The position numbers and the translations under genes are program-made. This document shows positions 13,336-25,195 of a stretch of DNA of 64,000 bases, piece after piece. The first letter of the stretch is position 1. Every line of letters starts with the position of its first letter. Under the pieces are notes generated by a model. That model was not told where the DNA came from. It saw nothing but the letters and a program-made list of their open reading frames with translations, and did no database searches. This DNA comes from Mycteria americana (lineage: Eukaryota; Chordata; Aves; Ciconiiformes; Ciconiidae): the NCBI RefSeq assembly GCF_035582795.1, contig NW_027445436.1:4710770-4774769 (forward strand), in the 5' to 3' direction.

Positions 13336-14176
13336 TGTGATGGGTAAGCCATGGCTAAGGGCCAAACTCCCACCCAGCTGCTCACTCACTACCCCTCCTC
13401 AATAGGACAGGGGAGAAAATAGGATGAAAAACCTCATGGGTCAAGATAAAGACAGGGAGATCGCTTACCAGTTACCATCATGGGCAAAACAGACTCAACT
13501 TGGGAAAAAGTAATTTAATTTATTGCCAACTAAAATAGATTCAGGTATTAAGAAACAAAGACAACATTAAAACAACACCTTCCCCCTGCCCTTCTTCCAG
13601 GCTCAACTTCACTCCTTCACTCCAGACTCCTGTACCCTCTCCCTCCCTGAGCAGCACAGGTGGAATGGGGGGGTTACAGTCAGTCCATAACAGTTCTTCT
13701 CTGCCACTCCTTCCTCTTCACACTCTTCCCCTTCCCCAGTGTGGGTTCTTCCACAGGCTGCAGTCCTTCGGGAAAAAATCTGCTTCAGCATGGCTTCTCC
13801 ATAGGCCACAATTCCTTCAGGAAATATCCAACTGCTCCACTGTGGTGTCTTCCATGGGCTGCAGGGGAATCTCTGCTCCAGCACCTGGAGCACCTCCGCC
13901 CCCTCCTTCCCTGACCTTGGTGTTGGCAATGCTGTTTCTCTCTTTTTTTTCCTTCCTCCTCTGCTTGTGTGGTGGTTTTTGCCTTTTCTTAAATATGGTT
14001 TCACAGAGGCACCAACAACTTTGCTGATTGGCTCAGCTTTGGCCTGTGGTGGGTCCATTGCAGACCCAGCTGGAACTGGCTATGTCCAGCACAGGACAGC
14101 CACAGACCTTTGCTCACAGAGGCCACCCCTGTGCCCTCCTACTTCTACCAAAACCTTGACACGTACACCCAATACA
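13336..14176 (-). repeat. Solo LTR, family B (long-R type), with perfect 5-bp TSD
   Basis: On the minus strand it starts TGTATTGGGTGTACG and ends in an ACCCATCACA-like terminus. It is flanked by AATGT at 13331-13335 and 14177-14181. It carries the family-B landmarks in order: a GCCAATCAGC-like box, TATTTAAGAA-like sequence near 14000, a degenerate CTGCTCC minisatellite, and a GTAATAAATT-like polyadenylation region near 13525. It is shorter and more diverged than the copies at 23077 and 60382, with fewer minisatellite units. Confidence 0.85.
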
Positions 14177-14390
14177 AATGTGCTTAGAATAAAAACTACC
14201 ATGCAAAGGACAGGACCTCACTGCTACACTGAGCAGCATTTGTGCCTGTGGCCCCTTTTCTGGATCACTGGAGTGCCCAGCCTTTTAAATCTGCGATACG
14301 TGTGCAGGCTTTATCAATGTTTAGTTCGGTTACTGGATACAGATCACACACAATTTCCAGCTGTGACCCTGGGATCAGTTCATCTTTGGG

Positions 14391-16052
14391 AGTATTGGGT
14401 TTACGTGGCAAGGGTTTGGTAGCAGGGGGGGAGGACTGCAGGGGTGGCTTCTGTGAGAAGCTGCTAGAAGCTTCCCCTATGTCCAATAGAGCCAATGCCA
14501 GCCAGCTCCAAGACGGACCCGCCGCTGGCCAAGGCTGAGCCAATCAGCAATGGTGGTAGCGTCTCTGTGATAACATATTTAAGAAGGGACAAAAAATACT
14601 GATCAACAGCAGCTGGGAGAGAGGAGTGAGAATATGTGAAACAACCCTGCAGACACCAAGGTCAGTGAAGAAGGAGGGGGAGGAGGTGCTCCAGGCACCA
14701 GAGCAGAGAGATTCCCCTGCAGCCCATGGTGAAGACAATGGTGAGGCAGGCTGTCCCCCTGCAGCCCATGGAGGTTAATGGTGGAGCAGATATCCACCTG
14801 CAGCCCATGGAGGACCCCATGCTGGAACAGGTGGATGTGCCCAGAGGAGGCTGTGACCCCGTGGAGAGCTGACACTGGAGCAGGCTCCTGGCAGGACCTG
14901 TGGCCTTGCGGGGGACCCACACTGGAGAAGTCTGTTCCTGAAGGACTGCACCCCATCGGAAGGACCCATGCTGGAGAAGTTAATGGAGGACTGTCTCCCG
15001 TGGGAGGGACCCCACGCTGGAGCAGGGGAAGAGTGTGAGGAGGAAGGAGCAGCAGAGTAATGAAATGACTGCAACCCCCATTCCCTGTCCCCCTGCACCA
15101 CTCTAGGGGAGGAGATAGAGAAAATTGGGAGTGAAGTTGAGCCTGGGAAGAAGGGAGGGGTGGGGAGAAAGTGTTTTTAGATTTGTTCTTATTTCTCATT
15201 ATCCTACTCTGATTTGATTGGTAATAAATTAAATTAATTTCCCCAAGTGTGCTGATTTTGGCTGGGATAGAGTTAATTTTCTTCACAGTAGCTAGTATGG
15301 GGCCGTGTATGGGGCTCTCCCCCTTCCAACCGGGGAGCAACTGAGCAGCTGTGTGGCGCTTAGTTGCCAGCTGGGGCTAAACCACGACAGTTGATAATAC
15401 AGAGATGTTTTAGTTGTTGCTAAGTAGTGCTTATATTAAATCAAGGACTTTTCAGCTTCCCATGCTCTGCCGGGTGCACAAGAAGTTGAGAGGGGACACA
15501 GCTGGGACAGCTGACCCCAACTGACCAAAGGGCTATTCCATACCATATGATGTCATGCTCAGCATATAAAGCTGGGGGAAGAAGAAGGAAGGCGGGGACA
15601 TTCGGAGTGATGGCATTTGTCTTCCCAAGTCACCATTACGCGTGATGGAGCCCTGCTTTCCTGGAGATGGCTGAACACCTGCCTGCCCATGGGAAGGAGT
15701 GCATGAATTCCTTGTTTTGCTTTGCTTGTGTGCACAGCTTTTGCTTTACCTATTAAACTGTCTTTCTCTCAACCCATGAGTTTTCTCACTTTTGCTCTTC
15801 TGATTCTCTCCCCCATCCCACTGTGGGGGAGCAAGCGAGTGGCTGTGTGGTGCTTAGTTGCTGGCTGCGGCTAAACCACACCACCAAGTCAAGTCTGCTT
15901 TGCCCATGATGGTAATTGGTGAGTGATCTCCCTGTCCTTATCTTGACCCACGAGCCTTTTGTCATATTTTCTCTCCCCTGTCCAGTTGAGGATGGGGAGT
16001 GATAGAGCGGCTTGGTGGGCACCTGGTGGCTAGCCAAGGTCAACCCACCACA
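14391..16052 (+). repeat. Family-B LTR interrupted by another LTR
   Basis: On the + strand this starts at a GTATTGGGTTTACGTGGC-like sequence and ends TCAACCCACCACA. It has the CCAATCAGC box at about 14532, ATATTTAAGAAGGG at about 14575 and GGTAATAAATTAAATT at about 15221. It is split at 15247 by the insertion at 15248-15883 and resumes at 15889. The first base of the LTR appears mutated from T, and I found no matching flanking duplication. Long minus-strand open frames across 14600-15340 are by-products of its GC-rich minisatellite. Confidence 0.8.
15248..15883 (+). repeat. Family-A LTR nested in the family-B LTR, with perfect 5-bp TSD
   Basis: It is flanked by CCAAG at 15243-15247 and 15884-15888, which splits the surrounding LTR cleanly. 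It begins TGTGCTGATTTTGGCTGG and ends AAACCACACCA. Internally it is rearranged. A short copy carrying both LTR ends (15248-15389, terminating CCACGACA) is followed at 15390 by sequence that continues the LTR from roughly 75 bases in. The TATA-like CATATAAAG is at about 15562, and ATTAAACTGTC marks the polyadenylation region at about 15752. Confidence 0.85.
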
Positions 16053-17521
16053 CTATTATTATAATTCTTTCAGAAACTACACTAGGTGGAGAAGGGAAAA
16101 GTTAGACTTTACATGCAATAGAGGGAATCTCATGCAAGTAAATATAAGAGCATTGCTCAGGCAGGGCAAGGAATATTTTCTGGCTTTATATGAAGGAAAT
16201 CTTGCTGTGACCCAAGTGCTGGTATTTGTATTTGACCTAAAATTACCATATATTAAAATAGGAAGTAGCTGGCAAGCATCCTCCTAGAGAAGAGAAAAAA
16301 TAGGGCTGTAACTCCAGAATTTCCTAGGTTTGCAACACACTATATCTGTGCTATCCAGTATAATAAATGTACTGTCCCTTTAAAAGTAGGTAGATATAGA
16401 AGTGAAACAAATGCCTCTCTATTCTCAGTGCTATCTAAAAGTGCTGTTTTGCATGGCATAGCTTTACACAAGCCCAAGCTGGAAAGACATTAGCACACAA
16501 CAACGTTAATTTTTACTACATGACTAATTACATCTAAAGTTTAACTTGAGAACATTAAATCTATACATTTTTAGAGCTGCATTGTGAAAACAAATCGATT
16601 AGCACAGCTGACCCATGTCTGCAGATGATAAAGCAGTTCTGAAAAGAGCAGTGCTGTGGCTAGAAGATCAACAGCAGGCTACAATATGGGATTTTCTCTC
16701 CTTCCCTCGCCTCTCTCCATAATGTGCACTGAAAAGGGTGCCCAGTTCCTTTTCTGCCACATCCCAATGTTTCAAGGCCTTATTTTCTGTTCAGATTATC
16801 CTAAAGCATGCAGACAAACTGATCTGAGAGAGTCCAGTCCCACCCGGCCCCATATCTGACCATTGACTCTGAGACCTGACATAAACCACATTTCTTCTCA
16901 ATATCCTAGACAGGCAGATTGATCAATAATAGATTAGCTATTGACAACCCCATGATTTTAAGAAAGAATGAACTGTGAGGTTTACTCAGTCCTTCTATGA
17001 CACCTATGCCTGTTCTTCATGACTCTCAAATGCCCACCATTTACATGCAGCTGCTTGCTGAAATTGCTCTTGAAACTAAGCAGCCCCTCCAAAGGACCCT
17101 ACAACCCTTTTTATAAAAGGAGAAGGGGGGATGGAGGAGACAAACTTATTTTAAGAATCAGTAGTTTTACAGCACAAGGAAAAACAACTTTATGGCTTTC
17201 CTGGGACTTAGGGATTTTGTGTTTCTATTTTTACAAGAATTTGTCTTAGGCTATTATTGTCTATTACTGCTGGAATTCCCTGAGAAAGGTGGGAAGCAGA
17301 GAATTCTGGCAATCTGCCTAAAGAGAAATCAATGAAACAAATTAATCCTTTGCAGGCTGCAATGACAAAGTAATCCATCATTCAGAGCTGCTTTTCTACA
17401 CAAAATCAGAGAGCAGAGGAAAGAACCCTGGGGGACATCACAGACAACAATTTACAGCAACACTGGGAAAATATTAAGGAATCCGTTTATTTAAAGAAGA
17501 TGGATTTCAGTTGATTGCCTA
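16053..17521. other. No gene seen
   Basis: Mixed-composition non-coding DNA. Open frames are under 100 codons with no recognisable motif. No repeat was recognised. Confidence 0.5.
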
Positions 17522-18127
17522 TGTATTCGGTGGTTTGACCTTGGCTGGATGCCAGGTGCCCACCAAGCCACTCTATCACTCCCCTCCTCAGCAGGACAGG
17601 GAGGGGAGAAAATAAGATGGAAAAAAACTCGTGGGTCAAGATAAAGGCAGTTTAATAAAGCAAAAGCAAAGGCTGCATGTGGAAGCAAAGGAAAACAAAA
17701 GATTTATTCTCTGCTTCCCATCAGCAGGTGATGTTCAGCCACTTCCCAGGAAGTAGGGCTTCAGTACACGTAGCGGTTGCTCTGGAAGACAAATGTCATA
17801 ATAACGAATGCCCTCCCTCCTCCTCTTCCTTTCTCTTAGCTTTTATTGCTGAGCAGATGTCATATAGTATGGAATATCCTTTTGTTCAGTTTGGGTCAGC
17901 TGTCCTGGCTATGTCCCCTCCCAACCTCTTGCCCACCCCCAGCCTACTGGCCTTTGGGGATGAGGGGGGGAATGTTGGAGAGACAGCCTTGATGCTGTGT
18001 GAGCACTGCTCAGCAGTAGCCAAAACACTGGTGTGTTATCAACACCTTTCTAGCTACCAATACAAAGCACAGCACTATGAGGGCTGCTATGGGGAAAATT
18101 AACTCCATCTCAGCCAGACCCAGTACA
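17522..18127 (-). repeat. Solo LTR, A/B-related family, with perfect 5-bp TSD
   Basis: On the minus strand it starts TGTACTGGGTCTGGCTGAGA and ends with GGTCAAACCACC-type sequence. It is flanked by GCCTA at 17517-17521 and 18128-18132. The ends resemble family B at the 3' side and family A at the 5' side, so it may be a recombinant or a distinct subfamily. The 141-codon open frame on the + strand across it is antisense and has no protein similarity I recognise. Confidence 0.83.
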
Positions 18128-18289
18128 GCCTATTTCGTTTTATAGAGATTTTTCTGTGAAGCTCTGGGCAGATGACTCTATTTGCTGAACACTGGCTCCC
18201 TGGATCTCCTCCATGTGATTTCAGTACACTTGGGAAAAAAAAAAAAGAAGAGTCCTTTTAGCCGTGATGGGCAGGTGGCTAAGTGACTT

Positions 18290-19330
18290 TCAAAAGGGGG
18301 ATGTGCTGGCGCGGAGAAAGGGGTGGCTCCCTGAAGCCCCCGCGGGCTTGCAGTCGGGGCCCCTCCGTCACTAGATTATTGGAATTAGCGCCGTGCCTGT
18401 GATGATCCTGACCCACCTTTTTAGCTTAGTAGGACGGATAAGGGAGCACCCTCCTGACAGGCAGCTGAGGCGGGGGAGAAGGACTGCAGGGGCCCCGCCT
18501 GCCGCCGCAGTCCCCGCGCTTCCCCTGCTAGGGAGGGACGAGATTTCGCTCAGCGGGCAGGACGGTGCAGGGAGCCAGCAGGATTGCAGCAGGAAGGGGG
18601 CCCGGCTGTCGAGATAGGAGAGCCGCCAGGCCAGGCCACAGAGGTGGGAAGGTTCAGCTCTTTCCCTCGTCCTAAGCCCCGTGTGGGGCCGGCCCCGCCT
18701 GAGCTCCGGTGTCACCACGAACGCCGCACAGAGGACGAGCTGAGAGACGCACCTTTACCAGAAGGGTTTTCGGGAAACCTACGTAGCAGGGGAGGGGGGA
18801 GGAAGGGAAAGCACGGATTTGAAACGTGACCACTGCAAGTCAGGGATTTCCTTAATCACCTTGTAACTAAATGGCTGGAGGGGAAGGCGAGAACTGGGGA
18901 GCGTCGCCCGCACCTGACCGGCTTTCCAAAAGGGCCGAGCAGTCACAGCTCTCGGGTCTCTCCAGGGAGGCACCATCACATTTCAGCTCTTGGGGGAACA
19001 ATATTAGTGGCGATAAGGAGGCGAGGGATCCCTAACTTTCCTCGGCATCTAGGATTTCCAAGGCGAAGCCCGTCAATCGCTGCCGGCACCAGTCATTCCC
19101 AGAAACACCTTCGGACTTTCCCCTCCCCCAGCGTCCCTGCACACTGCGCCCGGGCACCCACCCGCACGAGGACACCCACGGGGACAAAGACACAAGGACA
19201 CGCAGAGGCTCAGCCCCTCTCACACCCTGCTCCGGGGGCACCCGCCACTGCATCAGCTCAGGCAGTGGCTTCTCTCCACTCGCACAGTGCGTCCCTACTG
19301 AAACCAAGAGAGAAAACAACCATGAGTTAG
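18290..19330. promoter_or_regulatory. GC- and CpG-rich patch, possible unannotated promoter
   Basis: The segment is clearly richer in G, C and CpG than its flanks, mainly at 18300-18780 and 19020-19260. It does not match any of the LTR families in the window. Short open frames on both strands show no recognisable domain. A CpG-island promoter of a non-coding transcript upstream of NR2F1 is possible but not shown. Confidence 0.35.
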
Positions 19331-19692
19331 TGGTTTCGCAAGACGCTCAAAATCTGTGCAAAATGCATAAAACAGCCTAGAGAAGAACCGCAGTGGAATG
19401 ACTGAGTCGGGGAAGGGCTGCCCATGCTGTTGAAACATAAACATTAGGGTACTATTAGGAGGCTTTTTTCCCCCCCTTAAGGGCAAAGGGGTAATTTTGG
19501 TAGCCCACTTGCGTGTTGGTTTCACCACCCTGGACACTTGGGAGGCATGTTTTATTCTGGCTTTCCCCTACTTTGAAGAGATGGAAAATGTAAGGACCTA
19601 GTGGTGCTGCTGGGGGCAGGAGGAGTATGCTAATTGGGAAGTCTAATTGCTTCAAGTAGTCATGCCTCTAAACATGGAGCGCACAGTTGATG

Positions 19693-19962
19693 GAGTGTTG
19701 CGTTAAGAGTTACTGTCGCATACAAATAGGAGTCTGAGGAGTGGCTGGGGGGGAACCCTCCCGTTGAGTCACGAGGTTCAGACAGGACCCCCTTGCTTTC
19801 TAAACTCCTTCTCAGAGAGGAGTCTAGGTGCGGTTAGGTCCAGTCTTAGTCTCAGACCTGGTCAACGGTTTATTTTCTAAGGACTGTGTGTATAGCCACT
19901 TATTAGTTCAGGGCTTTCGCTAAGGCGACAGCATTAATTTTTACACCCCCCCAGTCTGGTCA
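19693..19962 (+). repeat. LTR fragment with the shared 46747-type module
   Basis: It contains the same module as the LTR at 46747-47581 (AAACTCCTTCTCAGAGAGGA, then GTCAACGGTTTAT) and the extended match to 4715-5045 in inverse orientation. It runs directly into the next LTR at 19963, whose insertion may have truncated it. Confidence 0.65.
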
Positions 19963-20690
19963 TGTTGAAGGAACTATCACGGCCAGAGCAGTGAAGAGTG
20001 CAGTTTATTAGAGCAACAGACACACAGATTCTTTGGATTACCGGTGATAAATTAACTGTCTGCAAAGCACATGCAAATACCAAGAATATGAGTAGGAATA
20101 ACACGGCCGGACACAAACATGTATATAACACAGCCGGACACAACGCGTATATCAAGAATATGAGTAACACGGCCGGACACAAACACGTTAAAAGATAATA
20201 AAGTGACTCTATATAGAGAGAGATTTCTAAGTTTCCCGGGGAGACACTTGGAATAACCAAGTGTTCGACTCTTACCCAAAGGCGTCCCAATGGGGGGGAA
20301 GAGAGGCTCAGCCCGTCGACTGATCCCAGACGTCAGAGTGATACACGATGGTGTCTTCCCTAACATTCTCTTTCTCTTAAGCCATTTTATACTATCTTTC
20401 ACCTTTCGGGTGGAGCTTGAGTGACTCTAGTCATACATACCTTTGTTTAGGATTGGTGTAAAGTTTTCTCGCTTCGCTTTTAAAGGTATAAGCTAGAAAA
20501 ATTCAGTGCGCAAGCTCGGTGAGGGGTGGTCGCACCTTGGAGGTGGGTAGCTTTTGGGATGGAGGTGTGTTTTGGTATTATAATGATGTTATAATGAGCA
20601 AAGTTCACCAAAAGGACAGCATTTTGTCAAAAACGTGGCAGGCTGTTGGCCCAGGGTAGTAAATATGCAGCTTATCAGTTCCATGACACC
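19963..20690 (-). repeat. Probable LTR with internal tandem repeats
   Basis: On the minus strand the 3' end reads AATAAACTGCACTCTTCAC and finishes at TTCAACA, at the 19963 side. A second AATAAA-type signal lies near 20196-20201. The 5' boundary near 20690 is approximate, and I found no matching flanking duplication. It carries the GGCCGGACACA tandem repeat described separately. Confidence 0.6.
20082..20190. repeat. Imperfect tandem repeat with GGCCGGACACA core
   Basis: Three copies of an AACACGGCCGGACACAA-type core start near 20100, 20128 and 20166. The spacers are unequal and include a repeated CAAGAATATGAGTA. It lies within the LTR at 19963. Confidence 0.8.
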
Positions 20691-23076
20691 TTTAAGTTCC
20701 CCTATTATTGCAGAGCCTGGCTGCGGCATCTCCACATCGCTCCACCCTCTGGGTAGCGCCTCTTAGAGTCAGCACACCAAGTTCCCCTGGCATTACCAAC
20801 ATCTAAGGTTGCAGGCCTAGGCAACTCCCATGCAATGGATTCCTTACATGTCAGCCGCATTCCATCTGGGAAGCTTCTTCAATGCTGTGCCTTACCTAAA
20901 AGTGTGAATATAAGTTCTAATTTTTAAGTCACCTCAGCCATTATCCCACATGGAGTCAGTCTGTTCCTAATAAAATGAAGCACTGAATGAAATTCCCAAG
21001 AAAGGGACTATAAACATTTCCACAGTGTATCTAAATGACTTCACCTATACTATTCCTATACTATTATGCCTCAGATGACATCTTGAAAGAAGGCTCAATA
21101 CAGACTCTGTATTCATAAATTGGCTGTGCTTATGCCAGAAAATTTAGATTCATTTAAAAAGGCTTTTTCATCCTCCAAATCAAATGAAGTCATTGTTAAT
21201 TAGATGTTTTCTGTTAACAATGTCACTATTCCCTGCATTACCTGTTCACACATTTAGTGAACGTCTTACAACATCTGAATTAGCAGTTTTTGCAGTATCA
21301 GGTTGAAAGGTGGTTTCCCTTTTGTGACTTTCTTTTTTCAGGGCGAATACTATACTGCCTCTGGATATTTTTAGAGGTGATAAATGTTCCTGACCAGGCT
21401 ATATAAAGAGGGTGCCCTGTGAACCTCCTCTCCTGCCTGTGAAGACAGGCAGGGGATCCAAGGGAAATGCTGGCTGGGATCCCCAAGGGAACAAGTCCCT
21501 GGCTTCTTCTCAAAAGGACCATTATACAGCTTAAAGTAAAAACAAACATCTGAGTCACTTTCTAGCCAGATGGGCACCGCTCAGGGTTTTTAGCTATTTC
21601 TTTGGTTTGGGGTTTTGTTTTCCCCTGTCTTGTTTTTGCCTAGGCTCCACAACTCAGTAGCTGTCCATACCCTCCTTCCCTTCCCAACCTTTCGGCTGAA
21701 GACAGCCTCTATTCATAACATAAGGTCTCTGTTGCTTGTGATATGTTACATCGTGTGTTAGACATTAAGCACTCCTGAAATTAAACTGAGAAAATGCATT
21801 TCCACAAATGAGCTATCTATAGTGTGTGTTAGCAAAAGACAGCATCTCTATACTTTGTGTACACAAATGAACGTATGCAGTGAATGCGCACGAGTGACTG
21901 GAGTGATGCTGATGGTAAATACATCAACTTCTCCCTCTGTCCAACTGTGTTATTCCTCCTTGGGTATTTAATGTGGAAAGACCTGCACCCACTGTATAGG
22001 TTATGTGTGTATGCGTGTGCACCATTTAATTCCCAGGCAGGTCCATGGCTCGGTCTAGGCATGTTGTACCAGACAGTGTTATAGTGCATATGGCGCACAC
22101 ATATGTATGTATTTGCTGTCAACTTCACCCCATGGCCACTTGTATGCTCATTGCATATGTTCGCTGTTTACACAGAGCAGAGCCATGATGTCATTCGTCC
22201 ATGCACCATATAGATGGCTCATTTATACAAAAAAAGACAGCTCTCCTGGGGAGGGAGGCACGGCCAGAATACAGACTGTGGAGATTTAAGATGCCTTCTG
22301 ATTTCATCAAAAGCAGAAGTATTGGGAGGTGGATTGGAGAGTTCAAATGGAAACTGCCAGGATGCCACTGCTTTCCAAGGGCTTTTTGCATCCCTTATAC
22401 CCAGCTAATACTCCCCGTGCAAAATAACATGGCCCTAGTACAGATTGGGGGGGGGGGGGGAAACAATCAATAAAACCCCCAGTAATTTAGCATGAATCGT
22501 TCCAGCTTCATCTTCTTGCACAAGGTCCGAGCCAGAGCCCTGCCAGGGTTGTTAGTTATTTACCGTGGGATCACGCTGGGAACCCCTTCCTTCCAATTGT
22601 TCCCACTGACACACAGTCTAAAACTCTCCTTGACTGCAGTGGGGCAGGACTGAAGGGAGCAGCTTGGGGCAAGGGAGGCGGGATGAGACTGGGAGGGCTG
22701 CGTCTTTGGCAGGGAAAGCTCTGGGCCAGGCCCGGGTCAGCCCCGGCTTCCCCCCGCCACATGGGAGGCTCCCCCAGCCGCGACCCCTCGGCACCCCTTG
22801 ACCCGGCCCAGCCCGCCGGTTCCCCACGGAAAGCACGCTCGGCTTTCTGCATCCGACCTCTCGCAGCCAGTCCGCAGCGCCCGGTGCCGGGCGAGCTCGG
22901 GTGGAGGTGCTGCGCCACCGCTGGCGGTGCGCCTCTGGCTAACTCGGACTTTCTTGTACCTGCTTCTCTAGTTACAGGGCTCCGGGAGGAGGCAGACAAC
23001 AGAAGTAGCTGAAACACCTGCGATCTATCACTGCAATAAAATATGTACAGTAATGTGGAGCAATTGCTCTTTCTGC
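20691..23076. other. Non-coding DNA with one GC-rich patch
   Basis: No gene recognised. GC- and CpG-rich sequence occupies about 22620-22960. A run of 14 G lies at 22447-22460. A short 9-bp-stem hairpin (CCTGCCTGT paired with ACAGGCAGG) lies at 21432-21453. The 186-codon minus-strand open frame at 22571-23131 follows the GC-rich patch and shows no domain I recognise. Confidence 0.45.
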
Positions 23077-24168
23077 TGTGGTGGGTTGACCCTGGCTGGA
23101 TGCCAGGTGCCCACCAAAGCCGCTCTATCACTCCCCCTCCTCAGCTGGACAGGGGAGAGAAAATATAATGAAAGGCTCGTGGGTCGAGATAAGGACAGGG
23201 AGAGATCACTCACCAGTTACTGTCATGGGCAAAACAGATTCGACTCGGGGAAAATTAATTTAATTTATTACCAATCAAATCAGAGTAGGGTAATGAGAAA
23301 TAAAAACTAAATCTTAAAACACCTTTCCCCCACCCCTCCCTTCTTCCTGGGCTCAACTTCACTCCCGATTTCTCTACCTCCTCCCCCCGAGCGGCGCAGG
23401 GGAATGGGGAATGGGGGTTGCGGTCAGTTCATCACACGTTGTCTCTGCCGCTCCTTCCTCCTCAGGGGGAGGACTCCTCACACTCTTCCCCTGCTCCAGC
23501 GTGGGGTTCCTCCCACGGGAGACAGTCCTCCACGAACTTCTCCAACGCGAGTCTTTCCCACAGGCTACAGTTCTTCGCGAACTGCTCCAGCGTGGGTCCT
23601 TCCCATGGGGTGCAGTCCTTCAGGAACAGACTGCTCCAGCATGGGTCCCCCACGGGGTCACAAGTCCTGACAGCAAACCTGCTCCTGCATGGGCTTCCCA
23701 CGAGGTCACAGCCTCCTTCAGGCACATCCACTTGCTCTGGCTTGGGGTCCTCCACAGGCTGTAGGTGAATATCTGCTCCACCATGGTCCTCCATAGGCTG
23801 CAAGGGGACAGCCTGCCTCACCACGGTCTTCACCACGGGCTGCAGGGGAATCTCTGCTCTGGCGCCTGGAGCACCTCCTCCCCCTCCTTCTTCACTGACC
23901 TTGGTGTCTGCAGAGTTGTTGCTCTCACATATTCTCACTCCTCTCTTCGGCTGCTGTTCCGCAGCAGGTTTTTCCCCCTTCTTAAATATGTTATCACAGA
24001 GGTGCTACTACGATGGCTGATTTGCTCAGCCTTGGCCAGCGGCGGGTCCATCTTGGAGCCGGCTGGCATTGGCTCTATTGGATATAGGGGAAGCTTCTAG
24101 CGGCTTCTCACAGAAGCCACCCCTGTAGCCCCCCCGCTACCCAAATCTTGCCGTGCAAACCAAATACA
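23077..24168 (-). repeat. Solo LTR, family B (long-R type)
   Basis: On the minus strand it starts TGTATTTGGTTTGCACGGC and ends CAACCCACCACA. It is flanked by CTGC on both sides, a 4-bp or imperfect 5-bp duplication. The order is a TATTTAAGAAGGG-like box near 23975, about 700 bases of R region with a degenerate 40-52-bp minisatellite (units begin CTGCTCC on the + strand), and an AATAAATTAAATTAA-type polyadenylation region near 23260. A 158-codon open frame on the LTR sense strand (23462-23938) begins just downstream of the TATA-like box and spans the minisatellite. Confidence 0.85.
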
Positions 24169-25195
24169 CTGCTTCTAGAGGGAACTCAAAGCTGGAAAAT
24201 CAAGGTTAGAGTCTTCTAAACTGTAAACAATTTCCACAGGGCACATCCAAAAGCATACACAGATAGACAAGGAGACAGACAGAGACATAGTTTCCCATTT
24301 GTCTCAGAAGGGGCTTTAAGATTCATTTAACATTGTGAGAAGAGGGATAAAGACTGTCAACGTATATTAATCTGCTTAGCTACAGCACAGGGATGTGAAA
24401 CTTTTACTTGTGTGCAGTTCAATAGAGACAGCAGAAAAGCCATGAGATAGAAGAGAAAACAGCAGGAAGTAAAGGTGAGCAGAGCCTGAGCTGATTTACA
24501 GTCAGATTAGTACCATAACAATTAATTCATTGCAGACCACAGGGTTGTTTAGCAAATATATAAACTCTGTCTGGAAATAGTTATGTGTTTGTGTATATTC
24601 ACATAGGGATCACATATGTGTGTCTATATACACATTGTGCACATATGGCTATATGTAAATGCTTGTTCACCATGTGTGTGCAGAATTTCTGAATCTAGGC
24701 TTATATAATATGAGTACGAGCGTGGTAAGATACAGTGTGGGATTTGGATATATTCATCCACCTCTGTTGGCTTACATACGTATATTTTTGTGTATGTTTT
24801 GTCTCCGTGTGGTTGATGTATAAGTATGGGTGCTTCTCTATCACATGTTTTATTAAATGCACATAATCCCACTCAGTGGTTCACAGTTCAATAACGACTA
24901 ACCAGAAAACTTTAATGCTGGCTCTGAAATAGCAAACTCTAATTAGAGCTACAGAAGGTGCCTCAAATAAGAACCCCTCAAAGAGTGGTGGGGATTTGAG
25001 TTTTGGGAGAGACGTTGTTTTCCTGCTACTCTGGAAGGGAAGAGCACAAATGGATGAAGTGAAATCATTGCCGCACTGAGCTCAGGCAGTGTTCAAGAGG
25101 TCAAAAGGCTTTCTCCTCCTCCAGCCCAGACCTTTTTCACCCCATACTGCCCACTCACCTGCCCAGCCTGATTTACAACACACACGCACACACAC
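24169..25195. other. No gene seen
   Basis: Non-coding, with alternating TG/CA and TA-rich stretches around 24590-24850. No open frame of note. Confidence 0.5.

Noticed and set aside
14603..15340. 245-codon minus-strand open frame
   Set aside because: It runs antisense through a family-B LTR and across the junction with the nested LTR. Its proline/serine-rich repeats are the minisatellite read in reverse.
17677..18102. 141-codon + strand open frame
   Set aside because: It lies entirely within the solo LTR at 17522-18127, antisense to it, with no protein features.
22571..23131. 186-codon minus-strand open frame in GC-rich DNA
   Set aside because: Overlapping long frames on the other strand, low-complexity composition and extension into the LTR at 23077 point to a composition effect.
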